Notes: generated by a model from the letters alone, not told the origin. Shown: positions 35,533 to 43,199, numbered from the stretch's first letter. The stretch: 64,000 nt of DNA from Lachnospiraceae bacterium KGMB03038 (GCA_007361935.1 CP041667.1:846001-910000), one strand, 5' to 3'. Made by a program: numbers and translations.

Positions 35533-37236
35533 ATGGAGCTGGAAGGCTGCAGAGAGAAGATTATTTCCCAGGACTATTGGGACTTTATCATACCAGGCTA
35601 TCGAAGAGACCAAGAAATCCTAAGTTCGCCGGAAAGGTTCTGTGTCCAGGAGGCGGGATTAGGCTACCGGATCGTGTCTGTAGACAGTCGGACGACGGGA
35701 GACCTGACTTTTGAGAATTATGGATACCCTTCTATTCCCCAGTGTTATGGACTTTTGGATATGGACGCATTAAATGAGACTGGGATCAGTACCGTACAGA
35801 ATTATCCCGCGCTGAATCTGGATGGCAGAGGAATCATGATTGGATTGGTAGATACGGGCATCGATTATACAAACGAGATTTTTAAAGACCTGGATGGCCG
35901 CACCAGGATCGTAGGAATCTGGGATCAGACGATCCAGACAGGGAGGCCGCCGGAGGGTTTTTTCTACGGGACTGAATATACACAAAGACAGATCAATGAG
36001 GCGCTGCGCTCTGAGGAACCGGAGGAAGTGGTGCCCAGTCGGGATGAAAACAGCCACGGTACGTTTCTGGCCAGCATCGCGGCGGGAAGTCCGGTGAACG
36101 AGGAGCGGTTTTCCGGGGCGGCTCCGGCCGCGGCCATCGGCGTGGTAAAGCTGAAAGAGGCCAAAGACTATCTGAAAGAATTCTACGCGATCAAGCCGGA
36201 GGCTGTCTGCTATCAGGAAAATGATATCATGCAGGGGCTTAATTATCTGAACCGTTTGGCCGAGGAAAAGGGACTGCCTCTGGTGCTTTGTATCGCGCTG
36301 GGCACAACTTTTGGCGGACACAATGGAGGTTCCCTGCTTTCCAGGATCCTCAGGGAATACGCCAATACCATTGATCGCTGTGTGGTGATCGGGGGAGGAA
36401 ATGAAGCGGCCTATCGGCATCACTATTTTGGAAGGCTGGATTCTGCCGGAAGCGTCCGGGAAGCGGAGATCCGGGTGGAAGACGGGGTGGAAGGATTTGC
36501 GGCAGAGGTGTGGACCACACTGCCCAATATCGTAACTGCGTACTTAGTGTCGCCTTCCGGGGAGAAGAGCCCTGTCATCTCTCTCAGGCAGGGAAGTATG
36601 TACCGTCTGAATTTCCCTTTTGACGGGACACAGGTAGATGTGGAGTACCGGCTTCTCATTGAAAATGAGGACTCTCAGCTGATCTTCTTCCGGTTTCAGA
36701 ACCCGGCGGGAGGGATATGGAAGATTGGAGTAGAGGCGATCCAGATCTCAGAAGGGGAGTTCCATATCTGGCTGCCGCTCCAGGATTTTTTAAGCGGCGA
36801 AGTGTATTTCCTGGAAGCGGACCCGAATACGACGCTGACAGAACCGGGCAGTACGGAGGAAGCGATCACAGTGGCGTTCTATAACGGGGAGGATAAGGGT
36901 GTTGATATTCATTCTGGGAGAGGGTATACTAGAGGTGGATTGATAAAGCCTGATTTTGCGGTGCCGGGAGTAGATATCACAGGATTGGGGCCAAAGGGAA
37001 GATTTGTAAAGAGAACTGGTTCCAGCGCGGCGGTGGGCATCACGGCAGGAGCCTCGGCGCTGATTATGCAGTGGCTGGGAGAACAGCCCATGACCATGGG
37101 GATCACCACCAGCGCAGTAGCAGGGATCATCATTCTTGGGACAGAACAGGATAATTTCTTGGAATATCCGAACCGGGAATGGGGATATGGAAGGATGAAC
37201 GTCTATCAGTCCTTGGACCGCTTGAGAAGGCTGTAG
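35533..37236 (+). CDS. Subtilisin-family (S8) serine peptidase, Csp-like
   Basis: This 567-residue protein has an S8 catalytic triad: Asp in GLVDTGIDYTN, His in NSHGTFLASIAAG, oxyanion Asn in GGGNEA and Ser in RTGSSAAVGITAG. A jelly-roll-like beta insert lies between the Asn and Ser parts. This layout matches clostridial CspABC-type proteases. No signal peptide is seen, so it may act inside the cell, as Csp proteins do in the spore context. AGCTGGAAGG-type sequence is close, but the ribosome site is weak (GGGGTG before ATG 35533). It is a single gene between the ClpX-like gene and a small coiled-coil gene. Confidence 0.87.
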   Translation: MELEGCREKIISQDYWDFIIPGYRRDQEILSSPERFCVQEAGLGYRIVSVDSRTTGDLTFENYGYPSIPQCYGLLDMDALNETGISTVQNYPALNLDGRGIMIGLVDTGIDYTNEIFKDLDGRTRIVGIWDQTIQTGRPPEGFFYGTEYTQRQINEALRSEEPEEVVPSRDENSHGTFLASIAAGSPVNEERFSGAAPAAAIGVVKLKEAKDYLKEFYAIKPEAVCYQENDIMQGLNYLNRLAEEKGLPLVLCIALGTTFGGHNGGSLLSRILREYANTIDRCVVIGGGNEAAYRHHYFGRLDSAGSVREAEIRVEDGVEGFAAEVWTTLPNIVTAYLVSPSGEKSPVISLRQGSMYRLNFPFDGTQVDVEYRLLIENEDSQLIFFRFQNPAGGIWKIGVEAIQISEGEFHIWLPLQDFLSGEVYFLEADPNTTLTEPGSTEEAITVAFYNGEDKGVDIHSGRGYTRGGLIKPDFAVPGVDITGLGPKGRFVKRTGSSAAVGITAGASALIMQWLGEQPMTMGITTSAVAGIIILGTEQDNFLEYPNREWGYGRMNVYQSLDRLRRL

Positions 37237-37273
37237 AGAAATACAGTACATAAATCAAAAGGAGAGATGGACA

Positions 37274-37564
37274 ATGGCAGATTTTTTTGATGAACTTGGG
37301 AAAACGATCTCAGATGTGGCGGAAGATTTCGGAAAAAAAGCGGAGGACACGATAGAGATCCAGAAGATCAAAGGGCAGATCCGCTCCTTGAAGCGGGCCA
37401 ATGAACGGGATCTTCTGGACATTGGGCGGATGGTTTATGACAAATTCCAAAGAGGCGAGATCACAGATCTGGACTGGGTTTCTCTGTGTGAATCCATTGA
37501 GAGCCGGACAGAAGAGATCGAGCGTCAGGAAGAAGAGATCGTCAGGATCAAAGGAGTCTTCTGA
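37274..37564 (+). CDS. Small coiled-coil protein of unknown function
   Basis: This 96-residue highly charged protein (MADFFDELGKTISDVAEDFG, then helical heptads to ERQEEEIVRIKGVF) is predicted fully helical, without signal or membrane segment. AGGAGAG precedes the ATG. It overlaps the start of the LspA-like gene by one base, so the two are translationally coupled. I do not recognise a named family; YtxH-like helical proteins are the nearest look-alike. Confidence 0.75.
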   Translation: MADFFDELGKTISDVAEDFGKKAEDTIEIQKIKGQIRSLKRANERDLLDIGRMVYDKFQRGEITDLDWVSLCESIESRTEEIERQEEEIVRIKGVF

Positions 37565-38019
37565 TGATCCCCGCGATGGCAGGTCTTTTCCTTGTGCTGG
37601 TCTGCGTAGATATGGGCGTGAAACAGTACATCGAAGACTTTTTTGAACCGAAAGAAGAGCGAGAGACGATGAGCAGCCATGTGATGCTGCGCAAAGTATA
37701 TAACCGGGGATTTATACTGGATACCTTAGACCAGTATCCAAAACTTGTGCAAAGAAGCTCTCTCATCCTGGGAATCGTGCTGCTGGTCTATGATCTGCGG
37801 CTGTTCCTGACAAAAGGGAGAAGGTTGGAGAAACTGGGGCTTACGCTGTTGAGCGCCGGAGCGTTCAGCAATATCTACGATCGGGTGATCCGGGGAAAAG
37901 TGATAGACTATATTGGCTTTAAGAGTAGATGGAAATCCCTGTCCAGGATCACAGCAAACCTGGCGGATTTCTATGTGCTGATCGGAAACGTTCTGGCGGT
38001 ACTGGGACGGAGAAAGTAA
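37564..38019 (+). CDS. LspA-like signal peptidase II paralogue
   Basis: This 151-residue membrane protein has about four spans. It keeps the signal peptidase II signature residues: an N-terminal Asp-x3-Lys in CVDMGVKQY, a YNRG motif, the first catalytic aspartate in NIYDRVIRGKVIDYIGF and the second in ANLADFYVLIGN. LspA removes signal peptides from lipoproteins. The NRG(F) segment differs from the usual NxGAAF, and the ~25 residues after the first span (FFEPKEERETMSSH) are unusual, so this is likely an accessory paralogue. It is coupled to the coiled-coil gene. Confidence 0.82.
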   Translation: MIPAMAGLFLVLVCVDMGVKQYIEDFFEPKEERETMSSHVMLRKVYNRGFILDTLDQYPKLVQRSSLILGIVLLVYDLRLFLTKGRRLEKLGLTLLSAGAFSNIYDRVIRGKVIDYIGFKSRWKSLSRITANLADFYVLIGNVLAVLGRRK

Positions 38020-38046
38020 AATTGGGTCTGCTGAGATAAAAGGACA

Positions 38047-38082
38047 CACAGCAGAGGCCGGTTATTCCCGGCCTCTGCTGTG
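38047..38082. terminator. 15-bp hairpin after the LspA-like gene
   Basis: Perfect arms CACAGCAGAGGCCGG and complement enclose TTATTC. No T run follows, but the position 30 bases after the stop suggests a transcript end. Confidence 0.6.
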
Positions 38083-38153
38083 CGTCCCTGATCTCCAACA
38101 TTTCAATGGGATTTTGTTGAGAGAAAAGTACAGGCGATTAGAGGGGGCGGAAT

Positions 38154-38759
38154 TTATCTTATGACAAGATGTTTGCACATCCCTGTTTTTCCGCACTTGG
38201 GGCAGGTTAATCTGCGTTTTGTAAAAGTGTGATAGCTCTTTATATATTCGTCCATGCTGGGAACAAAAAGTTCCTTACAGTAAGGACATTCAAAATAACC
38301 AGCTTTAATATCAAGCATCGCGGTCGCGGCTATACCAGCTATTCCCACTGCAACAGAGAACATAATCAATATAATCCGTACAATCGTAGGCAAATCGATA
38401 AAGGCTGCTATTATAATTAGGGCGTATACAGCAATAACAGTAATTGCGCCGGTAATAATGGACAATGCCATTCTTTTTTTATTTTCTTCATTTTCTTTCA
38501 TCAGATTCATCATGTTTCCCTCCGCTTTCTTTTGATAATCAGTTGAGGAAACCTTTTCACCCGAAAGCAAATCGTTGACAGTAATATCTAATGCCGCACA
38601 CAATGGCAGCATGAGAGAAACTTCAGGAAGTCCTTTTCCGCACTCCCATTTGGAAATTGTTTTGTCGCTGATGGAAAGTGCATCGGCGAGCTGCCTTTGG
38701 GTAAGGTTCCTTGATTTCCTTGATTCGGCTATAAATTTGCCGATTCGGATTTGGTCCAT
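38154..38759 (-). CDS. XRE regulator with membrane spans and zinc-ribbon tail
   Basis: In this 201-residue protein, residues 1-65 are a Cro/C1 helix-turn-helix (LTQRQLADALSISDKTISKWE, then LPLCAALDITVNDLL). Two hydrophobic spans follow at about 97-150. The C-terminal tail has paired cysteines (CPYCKEL and CPKCGKTGMC), probably a zinc ribbon. A membrane-tethered regulator of this shape is common in Firmicutes, but the signal is unknown. Three GGAGCGTAGA-like repeats lie in its upstream region and may be its own operator. Confidence 0.83.
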   Translation of the reverse strand: MDQIRIGKFIAESRKSRNLTQRQLADALSISDKTISKWECGKGLPEVSLMLPLCAALDITVNDLLSGEKVSSTDYQKKAEGNMMNLMKENEENKKRMALSIITGAITVIAVYALIIIAAFIDLPTIVRIILIMFSVAVGIAGIAATAMLDIKAGYFECPYCKELFVPSMDEYIKSYHTFTKRRLTCPKCGKTGMCKHLVIR

Positions 38760-38818
38760 TCGTTTCTTCCCTCCTTCCTGCCTTTATTGTAGGTAACGGG
38801 CAGCTTAATAAACACACA

Positions 38819-38887
38819 CGGAGCGTAGAATTCCTTATATCTGCAGGATATCTACGGAGCGTAGACCTTAATTTTCTACATGCTCCG
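38819..38887. promoter_or_regulatory. Repeated candidate operator upstream of the XRE gene
   Basis: CGGAGCGTAGA occurs at 38819-38829 and 38855-38865, and in inverted, slightly longer form TCTACATGCTCCG at 38875-38887. This is part of a 327-base gap (38760-39086). The rest of the gap holds only the argG terminator. Confidence 0.5.
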
Positions 38888-38945
38888 CCCTAAAAGTATT
38901 ATACCACTGAGAGGCCAATTGGAGTTTCTGGAAAGACCATCTCTA

Positions 38946-39005
38946 AAAATATAAGGCTCCGGGATCAAGCCATATTGGCGATGATCTCGGAGCCTTATAT
39001 TTTTG
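38946..39005. terminator. Long hairpin terminator downstream of argG
   Basis: About 20 bp of stem (ATATAAGGCTCCG.GATC with its complement) is followed by T5 on both strands. It ends the argG transcript, which runs leftward. Confidence 0.85.
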
Positions 39006-39086
39006 TGGATGTAAGCTGCAGGGAACGGAACATTGAAACAGTCATTCCCGGCCTTTTGTGTGGTCTTTGTCTCAACAACCCCGATC

Positions 39087-40313
39087 TTACTTCTGATTCT
39101 TCTCTACTTCCAGCATTTTCATTGCCCGGACTTTCAGCGGCAGTCCGAAGAGGTTGATGAATCCGTCCGCATCGTGATGGTCATACAGATCTCCGGTGGT
39201 AAAGCTTGCCAGAGACTCGCTGTAGAGAGAGTATGGGGAAGTGGTTCCGGCTTTGATGATATTTCCCTTATAGAGTTTGAATTTTACTTCGCCGGTCACG
39301 TATTCCTGGGTGCTTTCGATGAACGCCTGGATCGCCTCACGCAGGGGAGTAAACCATTTGCCTTCGTATACAACCTGAGACAGCTTATTTCCCATCTCTT
39401 CTTTCACTTCGTAAGTAGCCCGGTCTAAAACCAGCTCTTCTAACTGCTGGTGGGCTTCATAGAGGATGGTTCCGCCGGGAGTCTCATAGACGCCGCGGGA
39501 TTTCATACCTACAACACGGTTTTCTACGATGTCACAGATTCCGATGCCATGCTTTCCGCCCAGTTCGTTTAATTTGCGGATGATATCGGAAACTTTCATT
39601 TCCTCTCCGTTGATGCTCTTTGGAACACCTTTTTCAAAAGTCATGGTCACATACTCCGGATCGTCCGGGGCATTCTCCGGCGTTACCCCAAGGACAAGGA
39701 GATCGTCATAGTTTGGCTCGTTGGCCGGATCCTCCAGTTCCAGTCCCTCGTGGCTGATGTGCCATAGGTTCCGGTCACGGCTGTAGCTGTGGCTGGCGTC
39801 GAAAGGAAGATCGATGCCGTGCTTATGGCAGTATTCAATCTCATCTTCTCGGGACTGCATGGTCCAGATATCTGTCATCCGCCAAGGAGCAATGATCTTC
39901 AGATCTGGAGCCAATGCCCGGATGCCAAGTTCAAAACGGATCTGGTCGTTTCCTTTTCCAGTCGCGCCGTGACAGATGGCGGAAGCGCCCTCCTTACGCG
40001 CGATCTCTACCAGCTTCTTAGCGATCGCCGGCCTTGCCATGGCTGTTCCCAGCAAATATTTATTTTCATAAATGGCGTGTGCCTGCACGCAGGGAACTAT
40101 ATAGTTGTCGCAGAAATCATCTACGATATCTTCAATATATAATTTGGAAGCGCCGGATAATTTGGCACGTTCATCCAGTCCTTCCAGCTCTTCGCCCTGT
40201 CCGCAGTTGACGCAGCAGCAGATGACTTCATAACCAAAATTCTCTTTTAACCATGGGATGACAGCAGTGGTGTCCAGTCCGCCGGAATAAGCTAATACAA
40301 CTTTCTCTTTCAT
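39087..40313 (-). CDS. argG: Argininosuccinate synthase
   Basis: This 408-residue enzyme joins citrulline and aspartate with ATP in arginine synthesis. The N-terminal ATP pyrophosphatase loop is VVLAYSGGLDTTAVIPWL. Further signatures are GATGKGNDQIRFE, DIWTMQSREDEIEYC and the SYSRDRNLWHISHEGLELEDP block. GGAGG lies 8 bases before the ATG at 40313, which rules out the longer frame from 40373. It has its own promoter. No argH follows, so the arginine genes are scattered. Confidence 0.97.
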   Translation of the reverse strand: MKEKVVLAYSGGLDTTAVIPWLKENFGYEVICCCVNCGQGEELEGLDERAKLSGASKLYIEDIVDDFCDNYIVPCVQAHAIYENKYLLGTAMARPAIAKKLVEIARKEGASAICHGATGKGNDQIRFELGIRALAPDLKIIAPWRMTDIWTMQSREDEIEYCHKHGIDLPFDASHSYSRDRNLWHISHEGLELEDPANEPNYDDLLVLGVTPENAPDDPEYVTMTFEKGVPKSINGEEMKVSDIIRKLNELGGKHGIGICDIVENRVVGMKSRGVYETPGGTILYEAHQQLEELVLDRATYEVKEEMGNKLSQVVYEGKWFTPLREAIQAFIESTQEYVTGEVKFKLYKGNIIKAGTTSPYSLYSESLASFTTGDLYDHHDADGFINLFGLPLKVRAMKMLEVEKNQK

Positions 40314-40375
40314 AGTGAATCCTCCTGAATCTATGTATTTTTCTAGTGTGTTCCTGTTTTCTCGCCGTAACAAAT

Positions 40376-40450
40376 ACTATACACTAAAGTTTATAAATAT
40401 GCAAGAAAAAAATGAAATAAATTTAATAATATGCAAAATATGCAATAGAA
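40376..40450 (-). promoter_or_regulatory. argG promoter and possible ARG boxes
   Basis: On the minus strand TTGCAT (40399-40404) and TATAGT (40376-40381) are 17 bp apart. Further upstream TTGCATATTTTGCATATT forms AT-rich half-sites of the kind bound by the arginine repressor. Confidence 0.55.
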
Positions 40451-40493
40451 ATGTATAAAATATAGAATTATATAAAAATCTGCGGAAAGAAAC

Positions 40494-40560
40494 GGTTGAC
40501 ATATATCGGTAATCGATATAATATATAGATAAACAATATATCGACAATCTATATATAAAA
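40494..40560 (+). promoter_or_regulatory. PadR gene promoter with two operator-like repeats
   Basis: A TTGACA -35 box ends at 40501 with a TATAAT-like -10 about 15-17 bp on. Two 20-bp near-copies, ATATATCGGTAATCGATATA (40501-40520) and ATATATCGACAATCTATATA (40536-40555), overlap and follow it. Each is an imperfect dyad, which fits autorepression by the PadR protein. Confidence 0.65.
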
Positions 40561-40588
40561 AACAAGCATTTCAAAAAGGAGGATGAAA

Positions 40589-40924
40589 ATGGCGGTTGAT
40601 AAAAGTTTGATCTCAGGAAGTACGTCTATGCTGATCCTAAAACTTCTTGAAGAAAAAGATATGTATGGATATGAAATGATCGAGACGCTCCGGGATAAAT
40701 CCCGGAATGTATTTGAGCTGAAGGCCGGGACTTTGTACCCCCTGCTCCATGGGATGGAATCCAAAGGATATGTAGAATCTTATGAGCAGGATGTCCTGGG
40801 GAAAACCAGGAAATATTACCGGCTGACCAAGGAGGGAAAGCGTTATCTAAAAACGAAGAAAGAGGAATGGGAAGAGTATTCCAAGGCAGTCGCGGGTGTT
40901 CTTGGAGGTGTATGTTATGGATAG
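40589..40924 (+). CDS. PadR-family transcriptional regulator
   Basis: This 111-residue winged-helix protein begins DKSLISGSTSMLILKLLEEKDMYGYEM and has the diagnostic ELKAGTLYPLLHGMESKGYVES segment, followed by KTRKYYRLTKEGKRYL and a dimerisation helix. AGGAGG is spaced correctly for the ATG at 40589, too close for the one at 40583. It overlaps the next gene by 8 bases. PadR regulators of this short type usually control the membrane protein encoded with them, and their repeat operators are seen upstream. Confidence 0.93.
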   Translation: MAVDKSLISGSTSMLILKLLEEKDMYGYEMIETLRDKSRNVFELKAGTLYPLLHGMESKGYVESYEQDVLGKTRKYYRLTKEGKRYLKTKKEEWEEYSKAVAGVLGGVCYG

Positions 40925-42260
40925 GAAGGAATATCTGGATACCCTGGCTGAGCAGATACGGTCAAAGCCGGCGGCCGCGGCTGTGCGGCGGGAGATCGAG
41001 GATCACATTGAAGAACAAAAGGAAGCTTTCCTAGCCCAGGGAATGTCAGGATCAGAGGCGGAGGAGGCGGCCGTCCAGGAGATGGGAGATCCAGTGGAGA
41101 CAGGCGTGGCCATGGATCTGATACACCGGCCCCAGATGCCTTGGGGAAGCATTGCCCTGATCGCTTTTTTGAGCGTGGCGGGAATGGCGTTTCGTTTTCT
41201 CCTTGCGGCAAAACTGCCGGATGTAATCTTTATGACTGGGGATGTGACCACTCAGGGGATCTACCTGTGCCTGGGACTGGCCCTGATGATCGGGATCTGC
41301 CTGGCGGATTACAGCAGGATCGGAAGGAGAGCCAGAACATGGACCCTCGTACTGGCGCTGGCCCTCTTGGCGGGAAACACATTTACAGGCGTAGTGGTCA
41401 ATGGGATGAGCGGATACCTGTACTTTATGGGGTATGTGGTCAGTATAAGTCTGATCTGGCCGCTGTTTGCCCCATTGTATGGCGGAATCGTGTATCATTA
41501 CCAGAAGAAAGGATATCTGGGATTGGGGATGTGCCTGCTTTGGACACTCCCTGGAGTGATAGCGGCTGCAAGCTGTTCCGGCCCAGGGGCGGCGCTGCTG
41601 CTGCTGATCATTGACCTGGTGATTCTTGGTATCGCGGTGTGGAAGAAATGGTTCCCTGCGGCAAGAAAAAAAGTGCTGTTCGGATTAGGGTGCGCGGTGA
41701 TCCTGCTGCCGGCCCTGAGCGCGGGGATCACGCTGCTGTTTGGAAACGAGTATCAGAAAGTAAGGCTTGCCGCACTGTTCGGCAGGGTTGACCAGGGAGG
41801 AAACTGGGCGCGCCAGACCCTCCAAGATATCCTTGGCAGCAGTAAGCTTATTGGGGCAAGCCAGCAGATGTTGGATCAGGAAGAAGCATTTTCGGCAGCA
41901 GACTTTGTGCTTACCTATATTACAGGATATTATGGGATCCTGGCGGCGCTGGTACTGATCGGGCTGATCCTGTATCTGGTGTTCCGTCTGTTCCGGGTAT
42001 CTCTGCAGCAGAAGAACCGGCTGGGAATGTTGATGGGCGCGGGAAGCGCCGTGGTCATGACAGCGCAGGTGCTGATCTATGTGCTGTGCAATATGGGGAT
42101 CATTCTTCCAGGAACGATCTACTGTCCCTTCCTTACCGGCGGCGGAACGGTGATGCTGGTCACCTATGTGATCTTTGGAATACTGCTGTCAGTCTACCGG
42201 TATCAGGATATCCCCTTGGAGGAAGGGGAAAGAGCGCGGCGGCTCTCCCTTGACAAATAA
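40917..42260 (+). CDS. HAAS-domain protein fused to a SEDS (FtsW/RodA)-like membrane domain
   Basis: In this 447-residue protein, residues 1-75 form a HAAS/permease-prefix domain (YLDTLAEQIRSKPAAAAVRREIEDHIEEQ, with GSEAEEAAVQEMGDP). About ten spans follow. The C-terminal third resembles SEDS glycosyltransferases: ADFVLTYITGYYGILAALVL matches the TDFIF..EE.GF.GA region, and IYCPFLTGGGTVML matches the LPFISYGGSS region of FtsW/RodA. Several normally conserved residues differ, so catalytic activity is uncertain. GGAGG precedes the ATG at 40917. It is coupled to padR; the tmRNA promoter overlaps its stop codon. Confidence 0.78.
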   Translation: MDRKEYLDTLAEQIRSKPAAAAVRREIEDHIEEQKEAFLAQGMSGSEAEEAAVQEMGDPVETGVAMDLIHRPQMPWGSIALIAFLSVAGMAFRFLLAAKLPDVIFMTGDVTTQGIYLCLGLALMIGICLADYSRIGRRARTWTLVLALALLAGNTFTGVVVNGMSGYLYFMGYVVSISLIWPLFAPLYGGIVYHYQKKGYLGLGMCLLWTLPGVIAAASCSGPGAALLLLIIDLVILGIAVWKKWFPAARKKVLFGLGCAVILLPALSAGITLLFGNEYQKVRLAALFGRVDQGGNWARQTLQDILGSSKLIGASQQMLDQEEAFSAADFVLTYITGYYGILAALVLIGLILYLVFRLFRVSLQQKNRLGMLMGAGSAVVMTAQVLIYVLCNMGIILPGTIYCPFLTGGGTVMLVTYVIFGILLSVYRYQDIPLEEGERARRLSLDK

Positions 42261-42278
42261 GAACCCATTGCATATAAT
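42250..42278 (+). promoter_or_regulatory. tmRNA promoter
   Basis: Consensus TTGACA (42250-42255) and TATAAT (42273-42278), 17 bp apart. The -35 box lies inside the last codons of the preceding gene. The predicted start leaves a 5' leader of about 45 bases for RNase P removal. Confidence 0.9.
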
Positions 42279-42331
42279 GAAATGGCTATCAAAAGAAAGA
42301 CAGTCTGCGAACCAGAGAGAGCGTAAAACAA

Positions 42332-42681
42332 GGGCTTGTACTGGTTTCGACGGGGGTCTGGAAGTTGGGGAAGCCATCCGTAGCGGGACACTACGTTAAA
42401 AGTTCCACTTAAATATAAACGCAGACGATAGACAGTTAGCGTACGCTGCCTAATTTTGGCAGTAGTCGGCCTTAGGTCATCCGCTGCTTAAGTCACCGGC
42501 TTCAAAAAAGGCGGAGCACTTCACCTCCAAAGCTTTGAGGAGATGGAAGAACTTATGAAGCTACTGAAGTCAGAAGCCTGTCATTAGGCGTCTGGCCAAG
42601 GGAATGTCAAAATAATGACTGTGATGGGAGATGCCCTGGTGGATGGGCTTTCGGACGCGGGTTCGATTCCCGCCAGGTCCA
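42332..42681 (+). ncRNA. ssrA: Transfer-messenger RNA (tmRNA)
   Basis: This 350-base RNA rescues stalled ribosomes. The 5' end GGGCTTGTACTGGTTTCGAC and the 3' end GGGTTCGATTCCCGCCAGGTCC form the tRNA-like domain (GGGCTTG pairs with CAGGTCC, then A). CCA is not encoded. The likely tag frame is 42421-42453 and gives ADDRQLAYAA, so the C terminus is AYAA rather than the common ALAA. Several hairpins between the tag and the T arm are the expected pseudoknots. It is driven by a consensus promoter just upstream and followed by terminator hairpins. Confidence 0.97.
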
Positions 42682-42702
42682 CTTGACCGCGAAGTGACGA
42701 AC

Positions 42703-42728
42703 CCCGCATATGCCATGGGATATGCGGG
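42703..42728. repeat. Hairpin downstream of tmRNA
   Basis: CCCGCATAT and ATATGCGGG enclose an 8-base loop, 22 bases after the tmRNA end. It may assist 3' processing or termination. Confidence 0.5.
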
Positions 42729-42752
42729 AGGCGCTTTGACTGAGGTGAACAG

Positions 42753-42786
42753 AAATAAGGACAGCTTACGCTGTCCTTATTTTACT
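42753..42786 (+). terminator. tmRNA terminator
   Basis: Perfect 13-bp stem AAATAAGGACAGC with a TTAC loop, followed by TTTTA. Confidence 0.85.
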
Positions 42787-42860
42787 ATGGGGCATGGCTC
42801 TGTTGAGTTTATGAAATATTAACCACCTGTTATGCTGGGGGCGCGGCGCTGCCGGGACGG

Positions 42861-42888
42861 TTGACATTCTAGGAGCATTTGCTATAAT
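42861..42888 (+). promoter_or_regulatory. Promoter of the antitoxin RNA
   Basis: Consensus TTGACA (42861-42866) and TATAAT (42883-42888), 16 bp apart, with no reading frame downstream on this strand. Confidence 0.85.
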
Positions 42889-42895
42889 ATACTTA

Positions 42896-43003
42896 ACAAG
42901 ACAGCCGATACGATAGAGCAAACCTATCCGTTTCCGGCAAAGTTATCAGTAACTAGAAATAGCACCTCAAAAGCTTGGCCAGAGCTGGGGTGCTATTTTC
43001 TAT
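42896..43003 (+). ncRNA. Probable antisense antitoxin RNA
   Basis: A transcript from the consensus promoter would run about 105 bases to the hairpin at 42955-43001. It encodes no protein. It converges on the small toxin gene on the other strand, overlapping its stop codon and terminator, as in type I toxin-antitoxin loci of the Fst/TxpA kind. Its 5' part (GACAGCCGATA ... CCGTTTCCG) is repeated in inverted orientation in the toxin leader. Confidence 0.65.
42955..43001. terminator. Shared hairpin of the toxin and antitoxin transcripts
   Basis: Stem AAATAGCACC (42957-42966) pairs with GGTGCTATTT (42989-42998). It spans the toxin stop codon and can end both convergent RNAs. Confidence 0.75.
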
Positions 43004-43076
43004 GGGTATAATTCAGAATTGCTACAATTAAGAGACCAACGGTCAGTATAATCATGAACTCTTCATATGTACTCAT
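42993..43076 (-). CDS. Small hydrophobic type I toxin (Hol-Tox-like)
   Basis: This 27-residue peptide begins MSTYEEFMIILTVGLL and continues IVAILNYTHRK. A short polar N terminus, one membrane span and a basic tail are the pattern of the putative holin-like toxin (Hol-Tox) and TxpA/BsrG/Fst peptides, which damage the membrane when over-produced. AAGGGGTGG lies about 5 bases before the ATG at 43076. The leader is about 100 bases and structured. A divergent-origin antisense RNA overlaps the 3' end. Genes this small are commonly missed by gene finders. Confidence 0.85.
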   Translation of the reverse strand: MSTYEEFMIILTVGLLIVAILNYTHRK

Positions 43077-43151
43077 ATCAACCACCCCTTCCGCAAGACT
43101 CGGAAACGGCGGTATGCACCCTATCGGCTGTCCGGGTAAATATATTGTTGC

Positions 43152-43195
43152 TGTATGCCCCGGTGGCCTGGTATTGACGCACCGGGCGGTTTTTA
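43152..43195 (+). terminator. Hairpin with T run between toxin leader and lipoprotein gene
   Basis: GCCCCGGTG and CACCGGGC form the stem, followed by GGTTTTTATTTG. It lies at the end of the leftward lipoprotein gene but its T run is on the plus strand. Confidence 0.55.
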
Positions 43196-43199
43196 TTTG

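Noticed and set aside
40314..40588. T-box or riboswitch upstream of argG
   Set aside because: The leader between the -10 box and the ATG is only about 60 bases, with no T-box specifier or antiterminator motif.
41141..41614. 157-codon frame inside the SEDS-like gene
   Set aside because: It is a frame-shifted shadow; the overlapping frame has clear membrane-protein structure.
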